Positions 23,380-36,980 of a DNA stretch of 64,000 nucleotides are shown here, in pieces. A program made the position numbers and the translations under genes. The notes under the pieces were generated by a model. That model did no database searches. It was given only the letters and a program-made list of their open reading frames with translations, and had not been told where the DNA came from. Source of the DNA: Nymphalis io (lineage: Eukaryota; Arthropoda; Insecta; Lepidoptera; Nymphalidae); assembly GCF_905147045.1 (NCBI RefSeq), contig NC_065906.1, positions 8,184,001 through 8,248,000 of the forward strand. The letters are read 5' to 3'. Position 1 is the first letter of the stretch, and each line of letters starts with the position of its first letter.

Positions 23380-24110
23380 AGTGGACAACCCGACGTATAT
23401 CAATTCGCAAGTAATTATACAACATTTATTTTTATATAAATGGCTTCTTATTAAATTACAATTTTTTCACAGAAGTGCGTCCGTGCCTCGAGTTATATTT
23501 GGTTTCTTAATTTTTTTTAAATGTTTAATGGTTGCTCCGATTTTTTTATTTAAAACCAATTAACTATTATATCATACTCAGTACATTGACGACTTTATAC
23601 GTCAGTATTTATTTAAACTTTAGACTAAATACATATATATTTATATATGTATATTATGGTCTTTATGTTAGTCATTATATACATATATATAACCAGTTGC
23701 TCATTTTTCTCAATGTGAATCGCCACCATAGTCGGAATTGGCTAAGTTACTTCAATTTATACATAGGGGATATTTTAATGCGTGCGCACTACATACCTAT
23801 ACGTAATACAAATAGCGTATGTGCAAACTCAGGTGCACATATGTATTCCCTCAGACTTACTGAATAATTTCCCGTAAAGTTATTTATTTGTCTGCAAAGT
23901 ATTACTAAAATCGATTAAGTAATTCCGGAAATGTAAATTTCTTACATTACCGACCAAATATGTCGTTATTGATAAAGTTTTATGTGTGATGTTACTTATC
24001 TCAATATCACGGACATATAAATTTATTTATATATTTCGATAAATGTTAAGGAAGTTTAACGCTGTTCAACTATTTTCTTGAAGTATTATCGTACTAGATA
24101 TTAAAATTAA
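23380..24110. other. AT-rich DNA, chance frames only
   Basis: Two overlapping + frames of 63 and 111 codons (23372-23867) are AT-rich (Ile/Tyr/Leu-rich) with no domain. I regard them as chance. Confidence 0.5.
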
Positions 24111-24117
24111 AGTAAAG

Positions 24118-24612
24118 TAACTACCAGTGAATGTAGACCAGTGCTGGGGTAAGGTCTGTCCTCCTATCCGTCAAAGCGCCACGGTAGTATGCGAAAGCGA
24201 TCCCGTGGTGCTCCTCTTTACGATGGAAAGGGTACCGCTGGTTGTATACTGGGTATTCCGATATTCGAGGCGCACTCGGCGCCTTGGTCACCGGCGAGTT
24301 CCACATACCTGCCCCCCCCCCCCCCCACTGTTCCCGTGGGGGAAACGCGTAATGCATTTTTCCAGCGTTAAAAAAATAATAAAAAAACAAAAAAAAGGTC
24401 TGCCCTCCCTTTGAGGAGAAAGTTGTGAGCTCATTCCACGACACAGCTCCACTACAGCTTGCTGGTTATGCATGTTTGAGTTTCCAACATACAAGTACAC
24501 GATGTTTTGTTTCATCAACCGCCACACCAATAACAACGAATTAAGCAAATTAAAACGCAGTGTTTCTTGCTTGTTTTTAAGCCGCAACATATGTAACATG
24601 TATGCCAATGGA
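24118..24612 (-). repeat. Old SINE-B copy carrying a nested insertion
   Basis: The left part (CCAGTGCTGGGGTAAGGTCTG, to 24158) and right part (from 24395, GGTCTGCCCTCCCTTTGAGGAGAAAGTTGTGAGC onwards) together form one diverged SINE-B. It is split by a 236-bp LINE fragment. Homology decays towards 24600, and the tRNA head is no longer clear. Confidence 0.7.
24159..24394 (+). mobile_element. LINE 3' end inserted in SINE-B, with 8-bp target duplication
   Basis: The insertion is GC-rich (GGTACCGCTGGTTGTATACTG, TTCGAGGCGCACTCGGCGCC), includes a run of 15 C at 24312-24326, and ends in an A-rich tail (from about 24369). AAGGTCTG is present at 24151-24158 and 24395-24402 as target-site duplication. 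The sequence resembles 3' regions of lepidopteran non-LTR elements. Frames on both strands (60-107 codons) are remnants or chance and encode no recognised domain. Confidence 0.7.
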
Positions 24613-24619
24613 CAATCTC

Positions 24620-25830
24620 GGATTTAGAATATATTTATAATGTATAGGTAAGTGTGGCTTATTACTTCGTAGCCTTTATGCTTAAAATAGTTTATTAATG
24701 ATTTATTTGTCTTATTATAAGATATTTGAAAGTTTATTCTTTGCGTGTGGAAATAAGGCTTGCGACATGTGCGTTTATCAAATGAATCTGAATACAAGAA
24801 AGATAACGCGTATCTTACTTTTAATTTTAACCATAGAAACGCAGGTCGGGTCTGGTAGTTTATTAATATCATAATATTATATTATTTTACGTCAAAAATA
24901 AATCAAAGATTGCAAATACACATCCTAATTGAAAATTATATATTTATACCATTTGCAGTTAAAGACCTCGTTTGAGAAAAACCTGTAGTAATGTGTAGTA
25001 GAAATAAATATAAAATACATAACAACGCTCGGTATCATTGCCTTCATGGGTCACAGGGCGGAAAATTCAACGGAGGAAAGAATACTTGCCACCATTTAAC
25101 ACGGTCATGATCTATTTTTTTTATCTGAGTATATTTTGTTACATTAAATATTATGTATAATTAAACTATACATCAATAAATATTTTTGGTTTGGTTCTAT
25201 ATGCTTTTCTTTTTTTTATATAAAATATACCTACAGTTTTGAATTAGTCGTATTTTGTATGGGAACCGGGGAAACTTTTTTTTATGTTGCTCCAACAACT
25301 CGAATATTTTTCGTCTCTGTCAAAGATGTTATATAATATAGTAGGTACTACCCTGTGCCTTTCTTTTGCCATAATATGATCAAGAGGAAATAAAACACTT
25401 ACAATAATTGTAAATATATCTTTGGCGTTTTAGTAAATAAGTAAATATTAGAAATCTTTAAATGGCTACAATTATTCTTCATATACAAAAAGATTAAAAA
25501 GCAAAAAAATATAATAAAATATATATCCTTCAATATGCACCATCCATTACTTAATAATCCAGATCATATGTACCACATTAACTGCAAAAAAAACTAAGCA
25601 TCTAACAAACCCCAACTACCAATCAGGTATTAAGAAATTGAATAAATATATAAGTACATAGTACAAATATTCAAATAAAGAACCCTTCATAGAAAATAGT
25701 TTAGTCCCCTATTGTAACTTAGGTGCCTAGACAAGGGTGCCGTTGATTAAGTGAATACAGACTCTATTTAATAAATGATAGAGTCTATAATATATATCGA
25801 AAAATAATTTAAAATCACGTTATAAATAAA
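24620..25830. other. AT-rich DNA, nothing recognised
   Basis: No supportable gene or repeat. The 82-codon minus frame at 24624-24872 has no recognisable features. Confidence 0.5.
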
Positions 25831-25836
25831 TATTGC

Positions 25837-25861
25837 ATATATATATATATATATATATATA
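25837..25861. repeat. (AT)n microsatellite
   Basis: Uninterrupted AT dinucleotide run of about 12 units. Confidence 0.95.
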
Positions 25862-25869
25862 GTTTTTAT

Positions 25870-28800
25870 ATAAATGTTTTTCTTAACCAAAAGGACAGAG
25901 TAGATTGAATGATATAGTTTAAATTATTTAGTAAAATTAAGTAACTAAAGTTGGAATTGAAGACTTTATTAGTAGTAAAAATAAGCGTATATTTATTCAA
26001 TATTTATCGTGTTAAAATATATTTATTATGGACACCTCCTTTTGTTTTTTTTTTAATTTTTTTATCTGTAATTGCTATGACATAAATATGTCTAAGTAAA
26101 TATCAATACAAAATCATTTGATCGTAAGAAATGGAAACACAAAAAATGGTTAAATAAAACAAAAATGAATTAATTATTTATTTATTGTCAAACTAATTAT
26201 TACGCCCAATATATTTTCTTCGTGTTCAAATTGTTACATTTTACCGCATTTTTTTAAATCGTGGGGTGAAGTATAATCAGAAGATGAAATTATATAATAT
26301 TTTTTTACCAAATATAATGCATCACAATTTTATTTGTAACTTGATTTGTGTATTTATATTTTGCAGATTAGTTGTGAAATATGAGTTTGTATTCTACAAT
26401 AGCATTGTTAAAATTCATATTTATTAGTCTTTCAGAAATGTTATATTTATATTGCCTTTAATTTTAATTTTTAAACAGGCTTAAATGGTTGATCAATTAT
26501 TTATTATGAAATTAGTTTATAATTATATAGAGCGCATGAACCATTTTGATAATTTACATTCGATCTTTCTATCAAAGAAACATAAATTTAAATACATAAA
26601 TATTTTAAAAAATGCAGATGTCAATTTTTTGATCATTGTAAACATCACTAAATGTATCAAATTAGTTAATTTTTCATCTGAACAGAATAGTTTCATAAAA
26701 GTCAAATTAATTCAATGTTCCGAATTTATTAGAAAAAATTATGAACGTTAATATAATTACAGCATGAATAAGTTTTATCAAATATTAACATTAAGTCTAA
26801 AGCCTTAAATACTGCTGGAATTATGTGAGGCGACACAACAAAAACTTTATCATTCCCGCGCAAAACTAAATCCAAGCGAATGAGAGACAAATCAAAATAT
26901 TTTACTTAAAATTCTAGTGTGAATTTAAAAATAAACATTCTCGAATACATTTTTAAAACGATATCAATTATACAGTTAAGGTTGTTTATTCTATTTTCAA
27001 TTTAACATTGATCTTGAATTGATTGAAAAAGCATTGATCTAAAACAATTCAGCCCATTTAATTTGATCTAAAAACTGTTTTAAATATTTTTAGTCGTGTA
27101 ATAATTATATATAATTATATACGATTATTCGTCTGTACTAAAACATCGTAGCGGCGGTTTAAAAAAATAATAATATTTCTAACTGGCTGTAGAAACTTGC
27201 TATTTGCGGCATTTGGTCCAGTGATAAAGCTTCGTTTCCATTTCCATTACACAGTTTTACTCCGCAACCCCACAGATATTAATAATATATCACCATATAA
27301 GAAATCTCTTCCCTACGAGGGTGGGACCGCTAAATGTGCCGCGCCGATCCCTATGCGCTAAAATGGAAAAAACAACGAAATCCTTTTTTATGAAAAATGA
27401 ACTTTACTTCATTGTTTTAACGTACATTCTTGTTAAACCTGTTCTCTCTACTTAATCACCGCTGTCTCCCACATAATACGTATGTATTATACTCGGACTT
27501 AGGCCTTTTTTTTAACAAAAAGGTCGCTTGTGACGCCTCGCGGATTCAAGATGGCGGCGTTTCGCAACGCGCCTTTTTTCGTATAATTACTAACCTCTCG
27601 CAAAAAAATTGTCACTTGAATTTTAAAAATTCTGTTTTCTCGTAATTCTGTTTTACGTTTGTAATTTTTGGTATTCATGTAATGAGAACAAGGCAATTTA
27701 TATTGTACATTAAAAATGGGTTAAATATCCAATAGTAAACAGACGCGTATGTGTTGACATTCTTTTTTTTTAAACTAGTAATTTGTTCTAGACCTTTAAA
27801 TAAAAATGAATAAAAAATTAACGCCCTTATAAACGTTGTTTAGCGGTTTATCAAATATAGTTAAACAATTAGGTGTCCTCTTTCAAATGTCAGATCAATG
27901 ATGACAAAAAGATTAAAATCAGTGTTTGACTAAACGTTCGCTAAGCAACCTTTATACGTCACGCCGTTAGTATTAAAACAATTAGTTACACAAATAATTC
28001 TGTTTGAAAAATCTATCATTATCTTGCAAATAGCATGAGATGAGATCGTATCATCAATTCATATTGCTTAAAATGGCAACACTGGTATTGAATTTTACTT
28101 CGAATTATTCTTAAAAGTAATATTTTTGAGATAGATAACACGTCCGAAACAGATGCTGGTCCAACTCTGTCCTTAACAAACTTCCGGAAAGGATATTGAT
28201 TACATATAGAAATCGATTTTGAGAGAGTCAAACAAACTTATATTTACCAATTCGTTTTTGTTTTTTGATACTTCCTGATATTGTTGAAACGGTTTGTTTT
28301 ACGCAGCTGTCCTTTAAATGTTCTTAATATATATAAAATATTTTTTAATGGTATAATGTATATAAATTGTATGCTATAGCCGTTATAAATATGGAAGAAT
28401 AAATTTTTAGCGTTTTTTTTGGAGTTTCATCAAGCTTTGTGCAATGACACGCCAAATGTTAAAAAAAAGTTCAGTTACATCAAGTCCTAAGCTTTTGTAA
28501 TAAAAAGTAATCAAAAAGTAACGTAGTTGAAAATAGTGCGGTCGTATCGGTAAACGTTACAACCGTTTTGGAGTCGTTACATCACTATTAGCATGTCACC
28601 GTTTTCACTTGCACTCAGTCGAAGTGGTCGAATCGATACATATCAAGTGCTAGGTATAACAAGCCTAGGCGTTCCGTAAAACATGATTTTGAATCAAGAG
28701 AAAGAGAAACACTGATAATACGATACTCAGATGCAAAATTCAATTGATACATTTAGATATTGAAAATATTACGTAAATTTTGTTAAAAATAAGACATTAT

Positions 28801-28930
28801 TTTTATGTTATTCACGGACTATGTATCTATGAGTTATTATATGTTATCTATGAGTGATTATATTTTTATAAAAGTAATTCTTAGATTTTTTGTCTCTTTC
28901 ATTCTTCAATGTCCTCTATGAAAATATCGC
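25870..28930. other. AT-rich DNA with small GC-richer patches
   Basis: An 88-codon + frame at 26485-26751 is open in AT-rich DNA, and a 60-codon minus frame overlaps it. Such lengths are expected by chance at this composition. The patch at 27535-27575 (GCGGATTCAAGATGGCGGCG) contains a strong PHO/YY1-type AAGATGGCGGC. A region at 28500-28680 (AACCGTTTTGGAGTCGTTAC) looks transposon-like but could not be assigned. Confidence 0.4.
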
Positions 28931-29170
28931 GCGTGCCGGTGTTACATGTCGTTGCTAAATTACTGCATCGATGAAAGAATATTCGATGTTCGAGCGCCGT
29001 GCAGCAAATATTGGAGCGAGTTGTCTTTTTACGGAGCGCCCGTGGCCGAGTTAGAGGTTATTGTTCCATTTTCGAAACGCGCCAATTTTTTTCCTTTGGC
29101 TAATGGCTGCCCGTCAATGAAACGTTTTCGCGCCAACCTGAAACAAAAGAATTGGTATGTCTGAGATGTA
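28920..29170. promoter_or_regulatory. GC-rich island with exon-like signals on both strands
   Basis: This is a CpG-containing block in AT-rich surroundings, with E2F-type TTTTCGCGCC at 29125-29134 and a second GCGCC at about 29079. On + there is an open frame from ATG 28946 to a good donor TTG|GTATGT at 29155 (69 codons plus 2 nt). On - there is a strong acceptor TTCTTTTGTTTCAG followed by an open terminal frame 29137 to 29029. These readings conflict, so the block may equally be a promoter or conserved element without coding function. Confidence 0.35.
29029..29137 (-). CDS. Possible terminal exon, minus strand (alternative reading)
   Basis: Behind the acceptor TTCTTTTGTTTCAG (minus strand), the frame entered with one leftover base is open for 35 codons and then stops at TAA (29029-29031). 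It begins LARKRFIDGQPLAKGKK and ends SNSATGAP. Composition is more protein-like than most frames here. I do not recognise it. The competing + strand frame makes this uncertain. Confidence 0.2.
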
Positions 29171-29179
29171 TGTTGTTAG

Positions 29180-30360
29180 TCGTACAATTTTTTATCTGTT
29201 TTAAAAATTAAATATTATGATTCTTTGTTTACGAATAATTGTGATGAAATATATTAATTTTGAAAGCCTATTTAGTTACTAATTAAATAAACTGTTCAAT
29301 TATGATAAATGTTTTTAAAATGCAGGGCAACTATTTTTATCTAAGATATTAAAAAAGGTAAATTGGATTATACGCTTATCCCGCAGCTTAAAAACCGCAG
29401 CATTACTAAGCTTATCAAGTCAAAAATTATATCAAATAATTCGAATCATTGTAAGTAAAACTAAATCTCGAGGCAAACGCTTTGCATCATTCTGCCTAAA
29501 CTTAAATTATAATAACTATATATAAACTGTATAATACCTTTCCCTAAACCTATTTAAATTAATTTATTTTCATATTATATAGGTACATGTCGAGTAGATA
29601 CTAATAAACATATATATATAAACAGGCATAGAGATATGGCAACAAACGAACAATTCGACGGGGATTCACCTATAAATAAATTAAAACCGACCGTACACGG
29701 ACCGTAGTCAAGTCTAAAAAACACAAAGTCGATTCGGAGTACACAACAACAATTGTCTCAGTGCGATTGTTGTCATTTTGCGTACAATCCGTTGCCCATA
29801 TGGCGTGCGCTCTCGAAAATAAATAAACACTTTTTAACTGTGGTTTCCTTGCTGTCCATCGAACGGACTAACTTTTTACTGAATTTTATACAACTACCTT
29901 CTGTACACGGTGCCCTTTTATTATTATTTACCATTTAATGTGTCTCTTCATTCGAACTTTTAAAACATAAAATATGGGTGCGGCCCGGACGATCAATATA
30001 CGTTATATATACACTCCTAAGTATATAATAATTGAACGTTAGATTTAAAATATATACTATAAAGATACGTCAGGTTTTTGCAAGCAAGTGAAAAGAGGAG
30101 ACGTTTTCAGAAGACTCATGGCGTTATAGAGAAGGTTTTTTTATGTATCTAATATTATTATAAACTTTCGGTTTAAGCTTAGAATGGGCTAGGCTATGTG
30201 AACTACCTTTGTTTTTATTGAGTTTTAATTTCTATTATTCATTCGAAAAGGCTAATTTAAAAATTTAATGGTAAAAAATCATATTGTACCAACTGCTGCC
30301 GAACGGATACTGATTTTGGAATGTAAAATACTTTTATTGGAATAAAATATTATTAATTTT
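29180..30360. other. AT-rich DNA, nothing recognised
   Basis: There is a GC-richer patch at about 29640-29800 (GACGGGGATTCACC, CCGACCGTACACGGACCG) without exon signals. The 61-codon frame at 29753 has no known features. Confidence 0.5.
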
Positions 30361-30363
30361 TCG

Positions 30364-30440
30364 GATGCCACAGGAAAATCTTTTAGACGGCGTGTTTTTG
30401 TTATAAATTTGTAATATGTATTTTGTTTTTTCTTTTAATT
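30364..30440 (+). repeat. Repeat family E, copy 1
   Basis: ATGCCACAGG(A/C)AAATCTTTTAGACGG and TTTAAATTTGTAATATGTATTTTG-like sequence recurs at 50425-50505 with the same order. It is probably another retroposon 3' portion, but the family was not identified. Confidence 0.6.
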
Positions 30441-30770
30441 ATAATTTTATATATTACAAATATGACAGTACATAGTTTCCATGAAATATTATATAAATCT
30501 TACACTAATACATTTTGAATCTGTTCAGTAATCCTAGAAATAATCTACCAACTACATAATATATAAAGCAGTTCATCAGAGGATATAGTTATTTTGCGTT
30601 TGCCATCTCCATTTTAAAAGGTGTGCTATGTGTGAAACCATGTGAAGGTACTTATATACGAAAGCATAAAAAAATATTTGTACACTTTTATTAGCAAACA
30701 TTTTTCTCTCTACAGTTAACTTTTATAAGAAGAATAAAATATTTGCATGCGTAATTTATGATTGACAGAA

Positions 30771-31023
30771 ATAGTTTTTTTTTTTAATTTTATAAGTACG
30801 CGGACGGGCAAATTGGCCACCTGATGTTTAGTGATCGACACCGCCCATAGATCTTGGGGATTTAAAAAATATTAATATATAATCAATCCTTACATCGCAA
30901 ATGCACCCCACCTTGGGAACGAAGATGTTATGTGCCTTATGCCTGTAGTTACACTGGCTAGCTCACCTTTCAAACCTTGCGCGCAAACGCAGCAATAGCT
31001 TGCACAAATCCCTAACACCTACT
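30771..31023 (-). repeat. SINE-A, diverged copy
   Basis: It starts with a T-rich run (tail), then GGCCACCTGATG, TTGGGAACGAAGATGTTATG, and ends AATCCCTAACACCTACTAAA. The order matches minus-strand SINE-A with many substitutions and small indels, so it is an old insertion. Confidence 0.75.
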
Positions 31024-31029
31024 AAAATA

Positions 31030-34000
31030 CCACCCAGTCAAAATGACAAAGTAATGCTTTAGATGCAACTTAACTCGCTTAATGTTACATTTAAATCTCT
31101 AAAATAGAATTCTTCAATAAAAACAATTTATGTACACCCTAAGTTCAGTTTCAAATTGGCGTTTAGTTTTTTTAAGACTTTTTATACATATAGCAGAGGT
31201 AATAGGTTATTATCATATTATTATTATTTTATATTTATATTGTTACTACTTTTTCTTTTGATTTTTTTTAAGACAGAAGAAAATCTAATTATAGATCGAG
31301 AAAACTCTTTTATCATTGATAACAATGTGTTTTAATTTACACCCTAATTGGAATAAGCAGTTTTATCTTTATCTATATTTTTAAAAGTACTTTTTAGCAG
31401 AAACGAAATGAAAATTACCATACCTATACCCTCTCCTATTAAGTAGGAGTAAAGGTAGCAAACCGTAGATTTACAAATTTTACGTGATTTTCTAATTGTT
31501 CTGATACATTACGCACTATAAACAGTTCTTGATTAATTTACATTTATAACTACATTAATTTAACTTTCGAAGTTCCGATTACAACTTCGCGGACATTGAA
31601 AACGCCATTTTTTCACGAATCCATAGCGAATATCATAGATTATTCAAGATCTCGACCAATGATATCGGTGTCAAAGTTGTATAAATTGTTATGGTTTGTT
31701 TCACGAAACATCTTTGTGTCCTTAATGATAAAATATATTTTTTCTCTTCATTGAAACACCAAATTATGATTACGTGTAGAGTATAGAGTGCTTAATTATG
31801 AATTAAGAAGAGTGTTACAAAATACTCCACGTGGTTTCGTCACACAGCTTTTATTCGCCTTCGTGGTTCGTAGTGTGATTGTATTTTTTATGCTTTTCTA
31901 ATCGTACAGATTATATATAATAAGATAAAGTGAAATCTATGGTGGATAACAAATGTACAACAGCCTTTGGATATCACGAGATATAGAGATGAATGAAAGA
32001 GAAAATACAATGCCCCAATAAATAGAACAAGATCAATAGAATGAGGATGATGATATTATGCAAGTTTAAAAATACAATTTTCAAATATTTTCGAAGTAAT
32101 TTTGGACTATATACACTACACGAACATACTGTAATACATTCTATACCGAGCACATATTATTGTCAGGTAATAAGAAACTTTATTGACATATTAATAAAAA
32201 AGTTTTCGTGTGGTCGACTCACTAACATCTTCCTATTTGACGTTCTCACAGACGTTAACCAATTTTATATAATATAAATTGATTTTACACTTAATAATTA
32301 TTACTGTTTAAATTAGTTTAAGGGCAACGTATTCTAAATTTAAATAAACGCTAACGAACACATGTATACATTTATAGATTCTACACAAACGTCATTCTAA
32401 AAATACATTAGGAAATGAATGATGGTGGCTTTAGACAAATTATTAATGAATTGAAAGTGTTAATAAGAACAATATAATAAATATATAAATTGAAGCATAA
32501 TAACAAACTTAATGTAAAAAAAAAATAACTTACCACTTAGGGACTCTTCAGACACTTCTCGGGACGATACACCAATCAATAATTTTAGGTAATATCATTA
32601 TTGAACATAGATTTATAAAGCAATTTAGTTTTAAGTTTTAAATATGGAACTTGACATCATATTTTTTTTGAAAATAGGCATAACGTTTTCGGACTACATG
32701 TTAACGACTGAGAATATCGACCTAATGAAATCAGCGATACAATCGACCGCTATTTTAAATCATCCCCACCAATGAAAATAAGCGACAATTGACCATTGCG
32801 ACAACAAAAGAAATGATCCTTATTGCTAATAGTGTAAGGGATACATTAAGATAATATCAATTGCATTAAATGCCTAAACAGGTTTGAATCTTTGTGTGCA
32901 AAAAAGGGAGCACATTTGCAGCAGAGCTATGTAGCAGTTTACAGGTAAATAGGTTGCAGCGTTCTCGTTGCAAAATTGAGCTCAAAGCAAGGGGTCTTAA
33001 CCCTTTTGTTATCAATATAACAGTTAAATTTTGCAAGGGTCGTTATGTATACAATTATATTAAGGCTATTGGAATCATAAGTACTTTTTGTTATGATGCT
33101 TACTTATGTACTTAACTGACTTTTTTTTGGAGCGCAGAACAGCTTATATTCGTTTCATTTATAACGTTTTATTAATTTTATTTAAACATAGAACATTTCA
33201 TGTTTTTTTTAATTACATCAGCTCTTTTTTTAAGTCATGTAATTAAAAATTGTCTTGATTTGAATACGTGATCGTTTAACTCGCGTATTTTAATCGGACA
33301 ACACTACAGAGTGCATATTTGGATGGTTTTTATAACAAACCTTTATACTCAACGGTGTAAGAAGCGACCGAAAGATAACCTACTTATGTGGGATGAAATT
33401 TTACCACGAATACGTTCCAAGTTTTATCCAAAACTTTTATCATTATTATTATTAATTAAATAAACACTTTATTACGCTAGAATGTATATAGATGAGACAA
33501 AGGCGCGGCTTTCGTATTCGTTGATTTTCATGAAATATAAATAATAATTAAAATTAATTCACATACTTTCTCCGATTCTTCTTCGAATCTATATTCCTAA
33601 ATGGCATAATAAAACATTTAAAATTCTAACTGGCCTTAAAATGTGCCCAAACAAGCTTAAACAAGCTCAGCATAATTAGCAGAATATATCTATATAAATA
33701 CTTTTTAACGTAATTAACCTCGTTATATATTGTTTCTCTCATGTTTATATAATTAACAAATGTTTTAAGTGAAAAGTTTTTGGATGAAACTCATTCTTAA
33801 ACATATTCGTGGTAAAATTTCTTCCCACACAGACAAGTGATAGAAGTGTTATGTTTTCTAATAATAAGTTAAGTATAAAGGAAGTATTAATTTTTCGAGT
33901 TATCGGTTGCCCGCGTTGAATATTTTATTCGAACAAATAAAACCTTAATTTTTACGTTGCTTTTTTAACAATTTTCTGTTTTCCCTAAAAACTGGAATAA

Positions 34001-36980
34001 ACCGAACGAACGCAGATTAAAAATAGCTTATTGTAGGCTAAGTGTTGGAAGCTTATCAGAATAAAAAAATATTTACATAATGTAAAATAACAAAATATTT
34101 CACATAGTCATATTATTTACGTAATAATTATTTACATTACATATACAATATAAAAAATAAAATTATAAGATAAGAAGAGAAACACAAATCAATATTAAAA
34201 CAATCGATGAATCAAAAATGTTATTTAAATGTAAATATATTTAAGAATTAAGGCGCAATAATTTAGTACAGCTTACATAAATGATTACACAAAACAGATA
34301 AAAAATATTTGTAATGAAAGTAAAATACGGTACTAATATAAATGCAAATGAAGCCACCGCATTACCGTTAGTAGATTGGACCTTATTGATTATCTTCTAT
34401 TTCGCCCAAATTTTAAAAATAAATTAAATTATAGCTTTCGTATTTGTTGATCTAAGTATATTTTCGACTTTGGTCATATTTTACATTTTAAACTTTTATA
34501 AACGTTGTTGCTTTTTTTTAATAAAACCATTTTTTAAACGTTAACGTTAAAGCTTCACTCGTGACGTCATTTCACTCACATGCACTCTCTGTTACCTCAC
34601 TCTCATGTCTCTGACACGACAGAAGAGGGTTCAGTTATTGGAAGCATAAGTGTAGGCTCTACTAACTTCTAAACTACGAAATGCTACTAAGAATTTCTTA
34701 CTAGCAAAACCAAATAATTTTTTTAATCATCTAACCCAGGACCAAGATATGCAGATCCTTAAATTTAAAACTAACCTAATAAACTAGACAATAGACAGAT
34801 GAGTTGGTGTGTCTTACTTGTTATTATATATTTAGTACAATTCATTTGATATTTGAAGCAAAACATTAAAATGAAATTAATAAAGTTGATATAATAATAT
34901 TATTCTCAAACGATAACGCATCCATTCAACATTTTATTAATCCACGTTTTACTTGAACCGCAAAAAAAAGTTGCTGCAATAATTGCAACTTATTTTTTGC
35001 ATCCAAGCAAACAACCCGTTCTTATCCAATAGCAGCATTATGCGAATGAAACAAGTTTTTAAACGTGTAGCATTGGAAGGGTTAAATTTTGCAACACAGG
35101 TACGCGGAATGCAAACACCGAGCTGCAGAAACGGGTTTCGGATCGCAACTTGATTAACAACATTACAATATTCGCTTGACTTCAATAGATAACAATAAGG
35201 ATTTTTTATCTGTGCAACGAATTTTAAGCGCGAAACAGCTGCTGTGCTAAATATATCTTTTTATTCATCGTTTGAATTTCGCACGATATTGTTCTTTTCA
35301 AAAAATCGCAACAGGAATTAAAAAAAAATACTTATCATTATTCAAATGTGAAATGAAATAAGTGTAAAGCTTTTCTAAAAATAAACTTAGGTATAATAAT
35401 AGCGAATAGACGAACAAAAGTAAAACGATAGGACGAACTGAGCGAAAAAGTAAATATGACTTTCATGTTTTCTACTAAGATAACGCTCTGCCGAGCGAAA
35501 TATGAAAAAGTTATCAAAACGATCTCCGGCGCACTAAATCACTGTATATAAGGGGAAGAGGACTCATGTACTCGCAAACGGGTAAAATAAATGTTTTTAT
35601 TACATAACGCGCTTTTTCTCAGGGACTAATTTGTATTCGACCGCTTAAAAATCATCTTTCACGCGTTGAAAATATGACTCAGAATACGAGAAACGAAAAT
35701 TTGTTCGGTCTTTAAAATAATGCTATTTGAAAATGAATCGTATTGTTTTACAATAAGGAAGTGTTTTAAATGAAACCGTAGATAGAAAGCGAGGTTTTGT
35801 GTACAGATATTATAAGGGCTGGTGCAAAATTTTAAATAGAGGGATTTGGAGGTGCTTGCTAACAGTAGGTAGAATTAGACGCTTGTCTGTAGCTAGAGTA
35901 CATAATATAGTGATATAAACCTATTCTAGATTTGTGTTTTTTTTTTGAGAAACCAGACAATATTTTGTTTAAAATGTTTTATTGCTGTTTTAGCGATTTT
36001 ACTTTAATTGAGATAAAAAATACATATTTAAAGTATTCTAAAATAAAAGTGAGCATTATGAGTGAATATTATCTAATAAATCGTTATCGTTAAGATCTCC
36101 GTAAATTACAATTAAAGAACGTGATACCTTTATATTTTGCAAACTCGTTATACATAATATAATTATACATAATATATATGTATATTCGTTATGGTTTTCT
36201 GATCATATACGACCTCTCGTCGAAAATTATATATATATACCTTCGTTGTTAGAAGCGAAACTTTTGCGAGACTTACTAAATCGAAATAACTTTTTTTAAA
36301 ATATTTTAATGATATACCATTCATTAGACATATCATTGTTTCGTTAGTATATTTATAAATATATTTTTATTTCTTTTATTTACTGATATACAGTGTGATA
36401 CACCATTATACGCATTTACAACAATATAATTGTAATGCTAACATTTAACTTAATGAAGGTTAAAAAAAATAATCAAAAGAAAATAATGAAAAAAACTCCA
36501 ATACTTAGTTAGCTTTAATTTTCTTAAAACTAATTTTAGACATTATATGAATAATGCAGATATAACATTCACATTTTAAATTAAAACTTTTCAAAGTATC
36601 GCACACGATGACATCGGATACTATCCCTTGGGAAATTAGGAGTAAAAAGAATTATATATTTAGTCAGGCTACCACTACAATCGTTAAATTCAGATTATTT
36701 TATAACATAATATTAGACGATTATTAGATCAGTTTCATATTCTAACGCGGTCTAAGTAAATTATAGTTAAATACTACGTTTATCCGATTTTGAGACTGCG
36801 GATATGTGAACATATAAATCATTTCAAAGTATATATCGGACCTCATTATCGAGAATAACATTTATAACTATAAATTAAAAAAAAAACCAGACGGCTGATT
36901 TATATATTTATATATAGATTAGAGGTACATATTTTCAATTAGAGATGTATATAAGCGGTATATAGATAATTGCGGCCATT
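31030..36980. other. Long AT-rich stretch without genes
   Basis: Minor features: a LINE-F-like snippet at about 33567-33600 (TTTCTCCGATTCTTCTTCGAATC); a minus-strand donor-like CTAAGTG|GTAAGTTATT at about 32530 with no acceptor; GC-richer blocks at 31600-31700, 34955-35170 (AAGTTGCTGCAATAATTGCAACTT-like dyad split over 34967-34990) and 35440-35700. The 78-codon minus frame at 34949-35185 has no recognised domain. I see nothing that deserves a gene call. Confidence 0.45.

Noticed and set aside
24121..24608. Several overlapping frames of 60-107 codons on both strands
   Set aside because: They lie in a nested LINE/SINE region with a C15 run, and none shows a domain.
26485..26751. 88-codon + frame after an AAACAG acceptor-like site
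   Set aside because: Extremely AT-rich, overlapped by an antisense frame, and of a length expected a few times by chance in a window of this size and composition.
32480..32580. Minus-strand exon ending CTAAGTG|GTAAGTT
   Set aside because: No acceptor or start codon could be found upstream, so the boundaries cannot be set.
34949..35185. 78-codon minus-strand frame
   Set aside because: No upstream signal, no domain, and it lies in a block that looks more like a conserved noncoding element.
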